DNA of 5,655 nucleotides from Bacillota bacterium. GTDB lineage: Bacteria; Bacillota; Sulfobacillia; Sulfobacillales; Sulfobacillaceae. Numbering within the stretch: position 1 is the stretch's first letter; each line of letters begins with the position of its first letter. The DNA lies in NCBI GenBank assembly GCA_021820675.1, contig JAKADI010000153.1, positions 1 through 5,655 on the forward strand. The letters are read 5' to 3'. A program made the position numbers and the translations under genes. The notes beneath the pieces are model-generated. The model saw only the letters and a program-made list of their open reading frames with translations, did not search any database and was not told the origin of the DNA. Positions 1 to 5,655 of this stretch are shown here, piece after piece.

Positions 1-1110
1 CAGTTGAACCTCCTGTAGAATATCGCCCACATCCAGCACCCTCGGTTCAATATTCCAGTGGTGGGACACTTGTTGCTTCCAGTGCGACCACAAAATCGGT
101 GGTAATGTCATTTTTAGACGATGATCGAAATCTGGAATTAAACGCGACAGAAAACGTATCAAAAAATCGCTGTCATGCTCCCAATCTTCGGTGTCTAGAG
201 CCATTCTCAGGGGGTCATAAGGAAAACGGCATTCGATCCCGCCGCCTACGGACCACACATCCGCGCCCACACTCTTTAAGGCAGCATATTCCCCTTCGGG
301 GTCGACAATGTAGACCGGTAGTGCGTGATAACGCGAACGTATAGCCTCCAACTTGGCGGCATAACTTTTCCCGGCTCCAGACCATGCTATGGTAATGGAA
401 TGAGGTGAAGGCATTAAAAATCGATTGACCAACACCAACGAATGATTGTGGGAATTGATACCCCACAAGGTCCCGTGCGGATGAACAATTTCTTCCGAAA
501 CAAGCGGAAACAATGTTGCCCACGTATCACTTTCCATCTCGCGAACAGACGTGGGCTGCTCTCCTAAAGGCAACGTCCACTTTAGACCTTGGAGATGTTG
601 AAAATGTAGGGGTCTAATGACCATCAACATGCTTTCACATAAATTTTGTGCCATGGCGGTAGCATCATTCAATTCTTCTAAGGACGAAGCCCATAACGTC
701 ATCGTTAAATTGGTTTCCAAAATTCTTGCGTCGCCCCGAGCCAATTTCTGCCGTATCCGTTCGGCATCCTCAATCGCTGTTTCCATCGCCGGATCAGCGA
801 GTTGCCCCTGCGCCTTTGTCGCCCGGTCAAGACCGCGACTCCACAAAAGATGGCGCCTCATGGAGCGTAATACGACTTGCGGAGGCAAGGGACCTTGATA
901 AAAGGCGATCGTTAGTGGGTACGGGAACCGTAATAACGCATCAAACCAGCCCGGATGAACTTGTCGGGGATAGCCTATCACCATGAACGAACGCGTCCAG
1001 CGGTTTCCCACCTTCAACTGACGAGCCCCCACCTCAATAAAGTCAGGCCAAATTACATCAACAGCTTTGATGACTCGGCGGCGCCTTTTTAAGGGTCGTT
1101 TTATGCCCAA
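1..1110 (-). CDS. VirB4-family conjugation ATPase (N-terminal 370 residues, cut by left window edge)
   Basis: This is the energising ATPase of a conjugative T4SS, expected at the inner face of the membrane, where it drives pilus assembly and substrate transfer. The frame is open from a TTG at 1110-1108 to base 1, giving 370 codons with no stop. The TTG is favoured because GGAGG lies 9 nt upstream and no ATG or GTG fits better. It overlaps the end of the TraC-like gene by 10 nt, suggesting translational coupling. Residues 1-12 are strongly basic (RRRR at 9-12). A helical VirB4 N-terminal region follows, then a P-loop AWSGAGKS at 242-249 and the family's VDPEGEY strand at about 269-275. Walker B and the rest of the RecA-like domain would lie past the left edge. 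The first P-loop glycine is replaced by alanine. Family assignment is firm; activity is inferred. Confidence 0.92.
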   Translation of the reverse strand, partial: MGIKRPLKRRRRVIKAVDVIWPDFIEVGARQLKVGNRWTRSFMVIGYPRQVHPGWFDALLRFPYPLTIAFYQGPLPPQVVLRSMRRHLLWSRGLDRATKAQGQLADPAMETAIEDAERIRQKLARGDARILETNLTMTLWASSLEELNDATAMAQNLCESMLMVIRPLHFQHLQGLKWTLPLGEQPTSVREMESDTWATLFPLVSEEIVHPHGTLWGINSHNHSLVLVNRFLMPSPHSITIAWSGAGKSYAAKLEAIRSRYHALPVYIVDPEGEYAALKSVGADVWSVGGGIECRFPYDPLRMALDTEDWEHDSDFLIRFLSRLIPDFDHRLKMTLPPILWSHWKQQVSHHWNIEPRVLDVGDILQEVQL

Positions 1111-1688
1111 TCCGTGTTGCCTCCAGCCACATAATTTTCTTGACCAAAGCTTGCTTGCAAAAACCGCAGCATCATCGGCTGGTCAAGCGTTTCCACCCGA
1201 ATCCCTAACGGCCTCAATCCTTGTGTCAAAATCTCACGCCTCCGCAATAATTCTTGTTCCGCCTCATCCCAAAGAAACTCTCCTTGTTTCTGAGCGATTC
1301 TTCGGGAGTCAAAACCCTGCCAAGACAATGCAATGTAAAATCGTCGTTTTACCAGACGCTGCCCATTGACCGTATCGTGAAGAAATTGGATGTAATCGCC
1401 TAATGACGGGCGCAGATGGGCTTCTATCGACTCTTCATGGCTTTTAAGGTCGGCAAGATAATCGTCGACACGAATAAAATCCGATTGAACAAACAATTGG
1501 ACCGGGAAATTGAGACCATTAAGGAAATTTGCATAACCTTTTATCAAGCGCTCTTGATCGCTCACCGAACGTAAAGCAAAGTTTATCGGTATGGCTTCCA
1601 AAATAGCTACATACCGATCTTTATGAATAAGACAGATTCCCGGTCCAATCGCTAGTATCGGGAACAGTTTATTCATATAGATATCCAC
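1101..1688 (-). CDS. TraC-like conjugation protein (VirB4 N-terminal-type domain as a separate protein)
   Basis: This 195-residue soluble-looking protein resembles the TraC-like domain encoded just before VirB4 in Gram-positive and candidate-phyla conjugation modules. Family-like features are an opening LFPILAIGPGICLIHKDRYVAILE segment, whose hydrophobic strands lead into INFALRS at about 35-41, then the pattern of an 'FLNGLNFPVQLFVQSD' strand at about 54-69, a helical middle, and a closing LRPLGIRVETLD. It has no ATP-binding motif and no membrane span, so it is probably a structural partner of the VirB4 ATPase. The GTG start at 1688 has GAGGAG 8 nt upstream; an ATG at codon 5 is the alternative. 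The gene begins 22 nt after the PrgI-like stop and overlaps the VirB4 start by 10 nt. A frameshifted single VirB4 is unlikely because VirB4 has its own ribosome binding site. Confidence 0.85.
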   Translation of the reverse strand: MDIYMNKLFPILAIGPGICLIHKDRYVAILEAIPINFALRSVSDQERLIKGYANFLNGLNFPVQLFVQSDFIRVDDYLADLKSHEESIEAHLRPSLGDYIQFLHDTVNGQRLVKRRFYIALSWQGFDSRRIAQKQGEFLWDEAEQELLRRREILTQGLRPLGIRVETLDQPMMLRFLQASFGQENYVAGGNTDWA

Positions 1689-1710
1689 AACATCATCTCC
1701 TCATTGGCCT

Positions 1711-1998
1711 CTATGGCAAGTAGCGGCGAGGCTGGATTAAAAAATTCGCAATGATAACGGCCCATTCTGGCAGACTCCGTGTCTGAATGCGGATCATGGC
1801 CACCAAAAACCCCAAAGAGAGAATCAAGGTCCGCGCAATATAAGCCATGACATTGGTCCATCCTCCGTGTCTCCACATCATCATGTCGACGACAATCGCA
1901 GCTACCGGCCACACTAGGTCTTGAAGTCTCATTCCTCCCAAAATGGGAGGATCCGCCGTCAGCGGCACCGCCACCACTGCGTAAGAGTTTTCGGCCAC
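1711..1998 (-). CDS. PrgI/VirB3-like small T4SS membrane protein
   Basis: This 95-residue protein has the layout of PrgI-family proteins, the Gram-positive counterpart of VirB3, an inner-membrane component that works next to VirB4. A short N-terminus ending in a 'P.TADPPILGGMRLQDL' stretch (about residues 12-28) leads into a hydrophobic segment at about 29-39. A second hydrophobic segment spans about 52-69. The tail, with RSLPEWAVIIANFLIQPRR at about 74-92, matches the family's usual ending. The GTG start at 1998 is chosen because GGGAG sits 8 nt upstream. Its position directly before TraC-like and VirB4 genes is the typical order and strengthens the call. A longer frame at 1673-2065 overlaps it but is Cys/His-rich and looks like a shadow. 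Confidence 0.85.
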   Translation of the reverse strand: MAENSYAVVAVPLTADPPILGGMRLQDLVWPVAAIVVDMMMWRHGGWTNVMAYIARTLILSLGFLVAMIRIQTRSLPEWAVIIANFLIQPRRYLP

Positions 1999-2215
1999 TC
2001 CAGAGTCTCCCTTCGTTTATAGTTAGGATGCTGATGTCAGCGCCGAGTCCCTTCCCATCCGACAATTAAGCTTTTCAACGTTAGACACGTCGTAAGGAAC
2101 ACTTCCTTGGCACAGATTCATCAGCCACAGATCCGGCCACTGAAGCCACATCCGGGGACCAAGGCTTGGCAAGTATACTCGGCACTGTGTTCAAGTCTTT
2201 GCTTAGTCAGGAAGC
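1999..2215 (-). other. Intra-operon gap with no supported gene
   Basis: This 217-nt gap between the VirB6-like and PrgI-like genes is long for an otherwise tightly packed operon. The VirB6 frame, after its TAG at 2218-2216 and a TGA at 2209-2207, stays open for 41 codons (2206-2084) and would encode a hydrophilic, Ala/Ser/Val/Pro-rich peptide. That could be a lost C-terminal tail or chance. A 32-codon ATG frame in the same stretch has no ribosome binding site. A short perfect inverted repeat lies at 2094-2108. No promoter or U-rich terminator is evident. Confidence 0.5.
2094..2108. repeat. Short perfect inverted repeat
   Basis: AAGGAA-CAC-TTCCTT gives 6-bp arms around a 3-nt centre. It lies in the gap before the PrgI-like gene. 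No T-run follows on either strand, so it is not an intrinsic terminator. It could be a small mRNA hairpin or a protein site, or chance. Confidence 0.3.
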
Positions 2216-2986
2216 CTATGACGACGGTCCCACGGCTCCTACAATTCGCCGTACCTGCGAGGGCAATTTCACCATGTAATAGAGCAGAGCAATTTCTTGC
2301 AATTGCCCCACCACGCTACCGGATTGATAGGCTAGCATATGAACGAATAAATAAAACACCATAGCTTGTAAGCTTTGAATAAAGATGGCAATTAACAATT
2401 CCTTGAGTAAATTCGCTAAAGCAGTCGTGTGTGTATGGATCATCCAAAACAGCCCAAACCACGGAACCAATGCTAATAACACCACGATTTCAATGTTGCG
2501 AATGAAATAATAGATGCCAAGCATAAAGGCCAACGCGACAATGGCTGCAGTTAAGACGGCGACTATTATGGGATTTGTCAAAAGGGCCAGGTTCGACGAA
2601 AAGGGCAGGGTGACAGTGGCGTGAGCTGTCAACAAACTTACCACGGCATTATTGAATTGCAAGAGCTCATTGACCAGCGGCACCGCCATCAATACCCAAA
2701 CAATTTGAGCGAGGCTTCGGTGCAAGGCTATAACCGGCGACAACCCAAAGCGTTGGAACTGCAACTCCGGCCATTGTGACTGAATTAATGCGATAATGAT
2801 AAAAACCGAACTCGCCGCTATGGCAAGATTTCTACTAAAATCAAACAATTGATAAGCTGGCAACGATAACCGAAAGGGATAAAACACGCTGTGACGCAGT
2901 ATGAGTTGGCTAAATCCGATCAGTGCGCGGTCTAATCCTCCACTAATCCAAGCCAACCACCCGTGCAACGGGCTCGGAACCACCAT
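2216..2986 (-). CDS. VirB6/TrbL-like polytopic T4SS membrane protein
   Basis: This is probably the inner-membrane channel component of the mating apparatus. Numbered from the ATG at 2986 (256 residues), hydrophobic spans lie at about 52-70, 91-110, 138-161, 165-184 and 196-218. The block KELLIAIFIQSLQAMVFYLF (about 195-214) followed by a C-terminal MVKLPSQVRRIVG matches the end of Gram-positive TrbL/VirB6 proteins. The start is uncertain. The frame extends upstream to a TTG at 3037 and an ATG at 3034, both inside the pilin gene, and none of the candidates has a ribosome binding site. The ATG at 2986 begins 10 nt after the pilin stop, so re-initiation by ribosomes finishing the pilin gene is the simplest reading. 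The C-terminus stops abruptly after the conserved block, whereas many relatives carry a further soluble tail. Confidence 0.82.
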   Translation of the reverse strand: MVVPSPLHGWLAWISGGLDRALIGFSQLILRHSVFYPFRLSLPAYQLFDFSRNLAIAASSVFIIIALIQSQWPELQFQRFGLSPVIALHRSLAQIVWVLMAVPLVNELLQFNNAVVSLLTAHATVTLPFSSNLALLTNPIIVAVLTAAIVALAFMLGIYYFIRNIEIVVLLALVPWFGLFWMIHTHTTALANLLKELLIAIFIQSLQAMVFYLFVHMLAYQSGSVVGQLQEIALLYYMVKLPSQVRRIVGAVGPSS

Positions 2987-2996
2987 GCGATGAACA

Positions 2997-3230
2997 TTAG
3001 CTTGCCGCATACTGGAGGATCTGCCGAATAACATCAACCAGGAGGATCAAGACCAGTCCGGTTGCAGCTCGGGTCATGAGTTCTTTGGCCGCTTGGACAC
3101 TACGAGGGCTCTGCGCGATCATAAACCGTATTCCTCCATAAACCATGACCAGGGAAAATAATCCTCCGGCAACATCCACAAGCAGAGTCGTCAGCTTGGT
3201 GATTAAGGACATGACATGCGCTGTCGGCAT
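2997..3230 (-). CDS. VirB2/TrbC-like conjugative pilin
   Basis: This 77-residue protein has two hydrophobic helices, about residues 14-34 and 52-72, joined by a short basic loop. The hallmark is GGIRFMIAQSPRSVQAAKEL (about 31-50) running into the second helix, the 'G-hydrophobic-F ... S-P/N-x-x-x-x-x-AK' arrangement seen in Gram-positive VirB2-type pilins. The protein should insert in the membrane and supply the pilus or channel subunit. The ATG at 3230 is chosen because GGGAGG lies 9 nt upstream; a TTG at 3269 in the same frame lacks this support. No classical cleavable signal peptide is seen. It is the first gene of the T4SS operon, and the VirB6-like gene follows within 10 nt. Confidence 0.85.
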   Translation of the reverse strand: MPTAHVMSLITKLTTLLVDVAGGLFSLVMVYGGIRFMIAQSPRSVQAAKELMTRAATGLVLILLVDVIRQILQYAAS

Positions 3231-3335
3231 TCCTTTGGGCCTCCCATCTTGCCTCACCGGTACTGCCAATGAGACTTGGGACTATCATAGCGAAGAATTC
3301 TGTCAGGTTTCCTGTAGAAGTTGCAGGGGAGAAAA

Positions 3336-3371
3336 CGGAAAGAAAAAAGGACAAGCGGATCCTTGTCCTTT
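3336..3371 (-). terminator. Rho-independent terminator (minus strand)
   Basis: Read on the minus strand, AAAGGACAAG and CTTGTCCTTT form a perfect 10-bp stem around a 6-nt loop (3371-3346). The descending arm runs into six consecutive T, then C and three more T. On the plus strand no T-run follows, so it acts only on minus-strand transcripts. It lies about 105 nt upstream of the pilin start and about 280 nt beyond the thioesterase stop. It could therefore end a small RNA, end the thioesterase message, or act as an attenuator in front of the T4SS operon. Confidence 0.8.
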
Positions 3372-3538
3372 CAATGCAGTGCATTCTCCCCTATCGAGCC
3401 CGGGCCGGCTACGATGGAGATATCCGAGGTCGCCTTCGAAAGTTCCCGGTGCTACGACCACCGCGCCGTGCCGTCTAGGCACCGTACGTCTTACGCTGGA
3501 TCTCCCCAGGCCTTGGTTCACACCGCTCCGGCGCTCGT
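3372..3538 (-). ncRNA. Candidate structured small RNA or leader, family not recognised
   Basis: This GC-rich stretch lies between a TATAAT box and a strong terminator and carries no convincing ORF. Read on the minus strand, several pairings are visible. Its 5' end CGAGC-GCCGG can close with CCGGC...GCTCG at 3408-3395. GGAGATCC (3505-3498) can pair with GGATATCTCC (3425-3416) with a 2-nt bulge. Local hairpins occur at 3468-3482 (GTGCC/GGCAC) and 3447-3463 (CGGTG/CACCG). The transcript including the terminator would be roughly 190-200 nt, a size compatible with 6S-like RNA, but no 6S, SRP, tmRNA, RNase P, T-box or known riboswitch signature was recognised. A 72-codon frame here runs through the terminator and is not credible as a gene. 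Confidence 0.38.
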
Positions 3539-3544
3539 GGCCCT

Positions 3545-3550
3545 ATTATA
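3545..3550 (-). promoter_or_regulatory. Candidate -10 box TATAAT for the small RNA/leader
   Basis: A perfect TATAAT on the minus strand places a start near 3538. The -35 position is weak: ATAATA at 3573-3568 with a 17-nt spacer has only half the consensus bases. The surrounding sequence is AT-rich compared with the GC-rich stretch after it. The placement just before a hairpin-rich, terminator-ended segment supports a real promoter, perhaps one that needs an activator. Confidence 0.42.
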
Positions 3551-3566
3551 GAACATATCGCGTTCT
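3550..3566. promoter_or_regulatory. Operator-like inverted repeat AGAAC-N7-GTTCT
   Basis: Two perfect 5-nt arms separated by 7 nt occupy the spacer immediately upstream of the TATAAT box, where a bound protein would block RNA polymerase. The GAAC/GTTC arms recall Gram-positive LexA boxes, but those have a 4-nt centre, so LexA is not claimed. The arms are short and chance is possible. Confidence 0.28.
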
Positions 3567-3599
3567 TTATTATCTCGCCTCACAGGTTTAGGCGCTTGA

Positions 3600-3622
3600 C
3601 CTCCTCCCGGCCTGGGAAGAGG
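3600..3622. repeat. GC-rich hairpin downstream of the thioesterase gene
   Basis: CCTCCTCCC and GGGAAGAGG form a 9-bp stem with a 5-nt loop. Read on the minus strand it is CCTCTTCCC/GGGAGGAGG with one T-G pair. It begins 27 nt after the thioesterase stop. No T-run follows on either strand, so it is not a canonical intrinsic terminator; it could protect the 3' end of the message or slow polymerase. Confidence 0.45.
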
Positions 3623-3649
3623 CATGCACGGGCATTGTCTTCATGCGGC

Positions 3650-4123
3650 TTAGACGTGTTGCCGGTGCTTTAACCTTGCTTGTCGTCTTCGCTCTGCCTG
3701 ATGAAACCGGTCCATCTCCTCGGGTGTTTCCGCAATCAGTGGCGGCACCTGGACAGGCTTGCCGGTATCGTCGAGCGCAACAAAGGTCAAGTAGGCCGTA
3801 CTCGTCTTCTTCACATCGTGATCGTGCAGATCTTCTCGATAAACGTCAACACCAATTTCCATAGACGTACGCCCCACCCAGTTGACTTGTGCAATGAGTC
3901 TAACCACCTGGCCAACCTTCACCGGATGCAGAAACTCTAAAGAGTCCATAGACGCCGTCACAGCAACATGCCCGGCATGGCGAGCCGCGGTAATGGCCGC
4001 GGCCAAATCGATCCAGTGCATGAGGCGCCCGCCTAGGATATTTCCGAGTTGATTGGAGTCTCCCGGCAACACTAACTCCGTCATCTCAGTCCGAGAAAAA
4101 GTTGGCGTGCGTCCGTTATCCAA
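3650..4123 (-). CDS. Acyl-CoA thioesterase, hotdog fold (YkhA/YciA-type)
   Basis: This enzyme would hydrolyse acyl-CoA thioesters to free acid and CoA in the cytoplasm; the chain-length preference cannot be read from the sequence. The 157-residue length is typical. The active-site helix region NQLGNILGGRLMHWID (24-39) carries the expected Asn24 and Asp39, followed by the central A-rich helix, then VTASMDSLEFLHPVKVGQ (about 55-72), VGRTSMEIGVDVY (about 83-95) and the C-terminal YLTFVALDDTGKP...VPPL strand (about 110-128). The TTG at 4123 is preferred because an in-frame TGA lies 7 codons upstream, no other start intervenes, and AAAGGA sits 10 nt before it; the next ATG, codon 14, would remove little of the fold. 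The gene is divergent from the permease and looks like a stand-alone chromosomal gene. Confidence 0.93.
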   Translation of the reverse strand: MDNGRTPTFSRTEMTELVLPGDSNQLGNILGGRLMHWIDLAAAITAARHAGHVAVTASMDSLEFLHPVKVGQVVRLIAQVNWVGRTSMEIGVDVYREDLHDHDVKKTSTAYLTFVALDDTGKPVQVPPLIAETPEEMDRFHQAERRRQARLKHRQHV

Positions 4124-4207
4124 TGTGTATCGTTCCTTTCGTCATGCAAGCGTTTTGAGCTGTATAAGTGTGCCCTCAATCCAACATCCTAACATCATTA
4201 TGGGCGA

Positions 4208-4214
4208 GGAGGGA
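4208..4214 (+). promoter_or_regulatory. Strong Shine-Dalgarno deciding the permease start
   Basis: GAGGAGGGA ends 6 to 8 nt before the GTG at 4221. An ATG at 4200 lies inside or before this site and has no ribosome binding site of its own. The upstream ATG at 4053 would place the start inside the divergent thioesterase gene. The GTG is therefore the likely start. Confidence 0.75.
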
Positions 4215-4220
4215 AATAGT

Positions 4221-5645
4221 GTGAGTATTAAGTCGGGACGGTCGCACATGCGTCAGCGTCTTTCGAGGACACACCAAGGTTTTCAGAAAGATCTGGGAAC
4301 TTTTACGCTGACACTTTTGACATTGGGCGGTATCATGGGTTCCGGACTCTTCATGGCGAGTGGTCTTGCCATCAAAAGGGCCGGCCCTAGTGCGTTAATC
4401 CTTTATGGGATTGGGCTTATCGCCATGTACCTTGAAATCTCTGCCCTGGGGGAAATGTCTATCGCCTCGCCCACACCCGGATCTTTTCTCAATTACACCA
4501 AAGTTGTCTTGGGTCCGGGATGGACTTTCGTGGCCGGCTGGATCTTTTGGTTCTCAAGCGTCTTGACCATGTCCAGTGAGGTGACGGCAGCCAGTTTGTT
4601 CTCACGGCTATGGTTTCCTCATATTGCCTTATGGGTCTGGTCGTTGGCTTACTCGGCCTTCATTATTGCCGTCAACTTCATTAGCGTGCGAGGTTTCGGC
4701 ACTGTCGAGGACATCATGGCCGGCGTCAAATCAATCGCCGTGTTGCTTTTTGTCGTCATCGGCATATTGGCCCTGACCCATACGCTCCCCTCGACTCCTT
4801 CCTACGTCGCTCGTGCAGGCTTTGCTAGTTTTCTTAATCACGGCGGATGGGTACCCCATGGATGGCTTGGAGCAGCTCCGGCTTTCCTTCTTGTGTTATT
4901 TGCCTATGCGGGCACAGGCGTAATAGGATTGGCCGCGGCAGAAACGAAAAATCCTAGACGCACGATCGCCCGAACCATTCGTTGGACGGTAGGGCTTGTG
5001 GCAATAATGTACTTGGGCTCGATTCTCTTGATTTTAAACTTGGTACCCTGGCAGCACATGTCGTCTTCGGTTTCGCCATTCGTCCTGGCCGTCAGTGCGA
5101 CCCGGTTCCCCTATGGCGCGGCTATTATGAACCTGGTGTTGTTATTCGCGGTATTATCCACAATGAATGCCGCACTATATTCCAATGTGCGAGTTCTTTA
5201 CGGTCTGGCTCATGCTCACCAGGCGCCGCGAACCCTGGGAAAATTAAATGCCAAAGGTGTGCCCGCCAATGCCATTTGGATGAGTGCGGGTCTTCTCGCA
5301 TTAACCATCATTTTAGCTTATGTCCTTCCCGCTAAGGCTTATGGATATTTGGTAACGGCTACAGGCTTCCAAGCCATGTTCATTTGGTTTATGGTGCTGT
5401 TAACCCAGATTTATTATCGCCCTTATCTCAAACGTCACCATCCCGATCGGCTAACGTACCGGCTGTGGGGTTTCCCGTATACCACCTACCTGGTTATTGC
5501 CGTCATATTCGTTGGGCTTTTAGCCTCTCCGTTCGCAACCGGGGAAGAGATAGGAGCTATTGTTGGACTCGCCGGAATTATCATTGCCTGGATCGCCTGG
5601 TTAGTGCTGCGTCATAGGCTTAAGGACAGCATATCATCTTCGTGA
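4221..5645 (+). CDS. APC-superfamily amino acid permease (AAT-like)
   Basis: This complete 474-residue integral membrane transporter, the usual size for the family, most likely imports an amino acid by proton symport; the substrate cannot be told from the sequence. The N-terminus is basic and cytoplasmic. TM1 contains the unwound GSGLF motif (40-44), the substrate-binding signature of APC carriers. TM2 leads into ALGEM (75-79) and TPGSF (85-89), also typical of the AAT group. About 12 hydrophobic spans can be counted, including GWIFWFSSVLTMSSEVTAAS in TM3 and a conserved AAAETKNPRRTIARTI loop between central spans. It starts at the GTG at 4221, ends TGA at 5643-5645 and runs divergently from the thioesterase. 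The 97-nt intergenic gap shows no promoter I can call with confidence. Confidence 0.93.
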   Translation: MSIKSGRSHMRQRLSRTHQGFQKDLGTFTLTLLTLGGIMGSGLFMASGLAIKRAGPSALILYGIGLIAMYLEISALGEMSIASPTPGSFLNYTKVVLGPGWTFVAGWIFWFSSVLTMSSEVTAASLFSRLWFPHIALWVWSLAYSAFIIAVNFISVRGFGTVEDIMAGVKSIAVLLFVVIGILALTHTLPSTPSYVARAGFASFLNHGGWVPHGWLGAAPAFLLVLFAYAGTGVIGLAAAETKNPRRTIARTIRWTVGLVAIMYLGSILLILNLVPWQHMSSSVSPFVLAVSATRFPYGAAIMNLVLLFAVLSTMNAALYSNVRVLYGLAHAHQAPRTLGKLNAKGVPANAIWMSAGLLALTIILAYVLPAKAYGYLVTATGFQAMFIWFMVLLTQIYYRPYLKRHHPDRLTYRLWGFPYTTYLVIAVIFVGLLASPFATGEEIGAIVGLAGIIIAWIAWLVLRHRLKDSISSS

Positions 5646-5655
5646 GCTAATTAAG

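Noticed and set aside
1673..2065. 130-codon minus-strand frame overlapping the PrgI-like gene
   Set aside because: It is rich in Cys, His and Arg with no domain pattern, its TTG start has no ribosome binding site, and the overlapping 95-residue frame has clear family features.
2085..2180. 32-codon minus-strand ATG frame in the VirB6-PrgI gap
   Set aside because: It has no ribosome binding site and no recognisable features.
3284..3289. TATGAT on the minus strand as a second promoter for the pilin operon
   Set aside because: No -35 element lies 16-18 nt upstream; a CTGACA nearby is only 11 nt away. It remains possible but is unsupported.
3303..3521. 72-codon minus-strand frame in the intergenic region
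   Set aside because: It reads through the strong intrinsic terminator and ends in a run produced by the terminator T-tract; composition is not protein-like.
3511..3525. GGTTCACACC on the plus strand as a tRNA T-loop
   Set aside because: The flanking arms do not pair and no acceptor, D or anticodon arm is present.
3145..3591. 148-codon plus-strand frame
   Set aside because: It runs antisense to the pilin start and the terminator, has no ribosome binding site and is Arg/Pro/Ser-rich in the way antisense frames usually are.
4053..4220. N-terminal extension of the permease to the ATG at 4053
   Set aside because: It would overlap the divergent thioesterase by about 70 nt and lacks a ribosome binding site, while the GTG at 4221 has a strong one and gives the normal family length.

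Overview
The window looks like Bacillota (Firmicutes) DNA, possibly a Sulfobacillus- or Alicyclobacillus-like thermoacidophile. The evidence is strong purine-rich Shine-Dalgarno sites, frequent GTG and TTG starts, a Gram-positive-type conjugation module and a YkhA-type thioesterase. The genus is a guess from protein flavour; no phylogenetic marker is present.

Positions 1 to about 3230, minus strand, hold a compact conjugative type IV secretion (T4SS) operon read right to left: a VirB2/TrbC-like pilin (77 aa), a VirB6/TrbL-like polytopic membrane protein, a 217-nt gap, a PrgI/VirB3-like small membrane protein, a TraC-like protein matching the N-terminal part of VirB4 systems, and the VirB4 ATPase itself, cut by the left window edge after its Walker A and DPEGEY motifs. 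Together these would form the pilus subunit, inner-membrane channel and assembly motor of a Gram-positive mating apparatus. Relaxase, VirD4 coupling protein, VirB8-like protein and cell-wall hydrolase are not in the window and may lie beyond the left edge.

Positions 3231-3649 hold no convincing protein gene. On the minus strand this stretch has a TATAAT box, about 170 nt of GC-rich hairpin-forming sequence and a clear intrinsic terminator, all upstream of the pilin gene. That layout fits either a stand-alone small RNA or a terminated leader that limits entry of polymerase into the T4SS operon. An inverted repeat sits where a repressor could cover the promoter.

Positions 3650-5645 look chromosomal: a hotdog-fold acyl-CoA thioesterase on the minus strand, and a divergent, complete APC-superfamily amino acid permease on the plus strand starting at a GTG with a strong ribosome binding site. 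Line-by-line composition is more GC-rich here than in parts of the T4SS operon, which fits a junction between a mobile element and host genes, although no integrase, att repeat or IS is visible.
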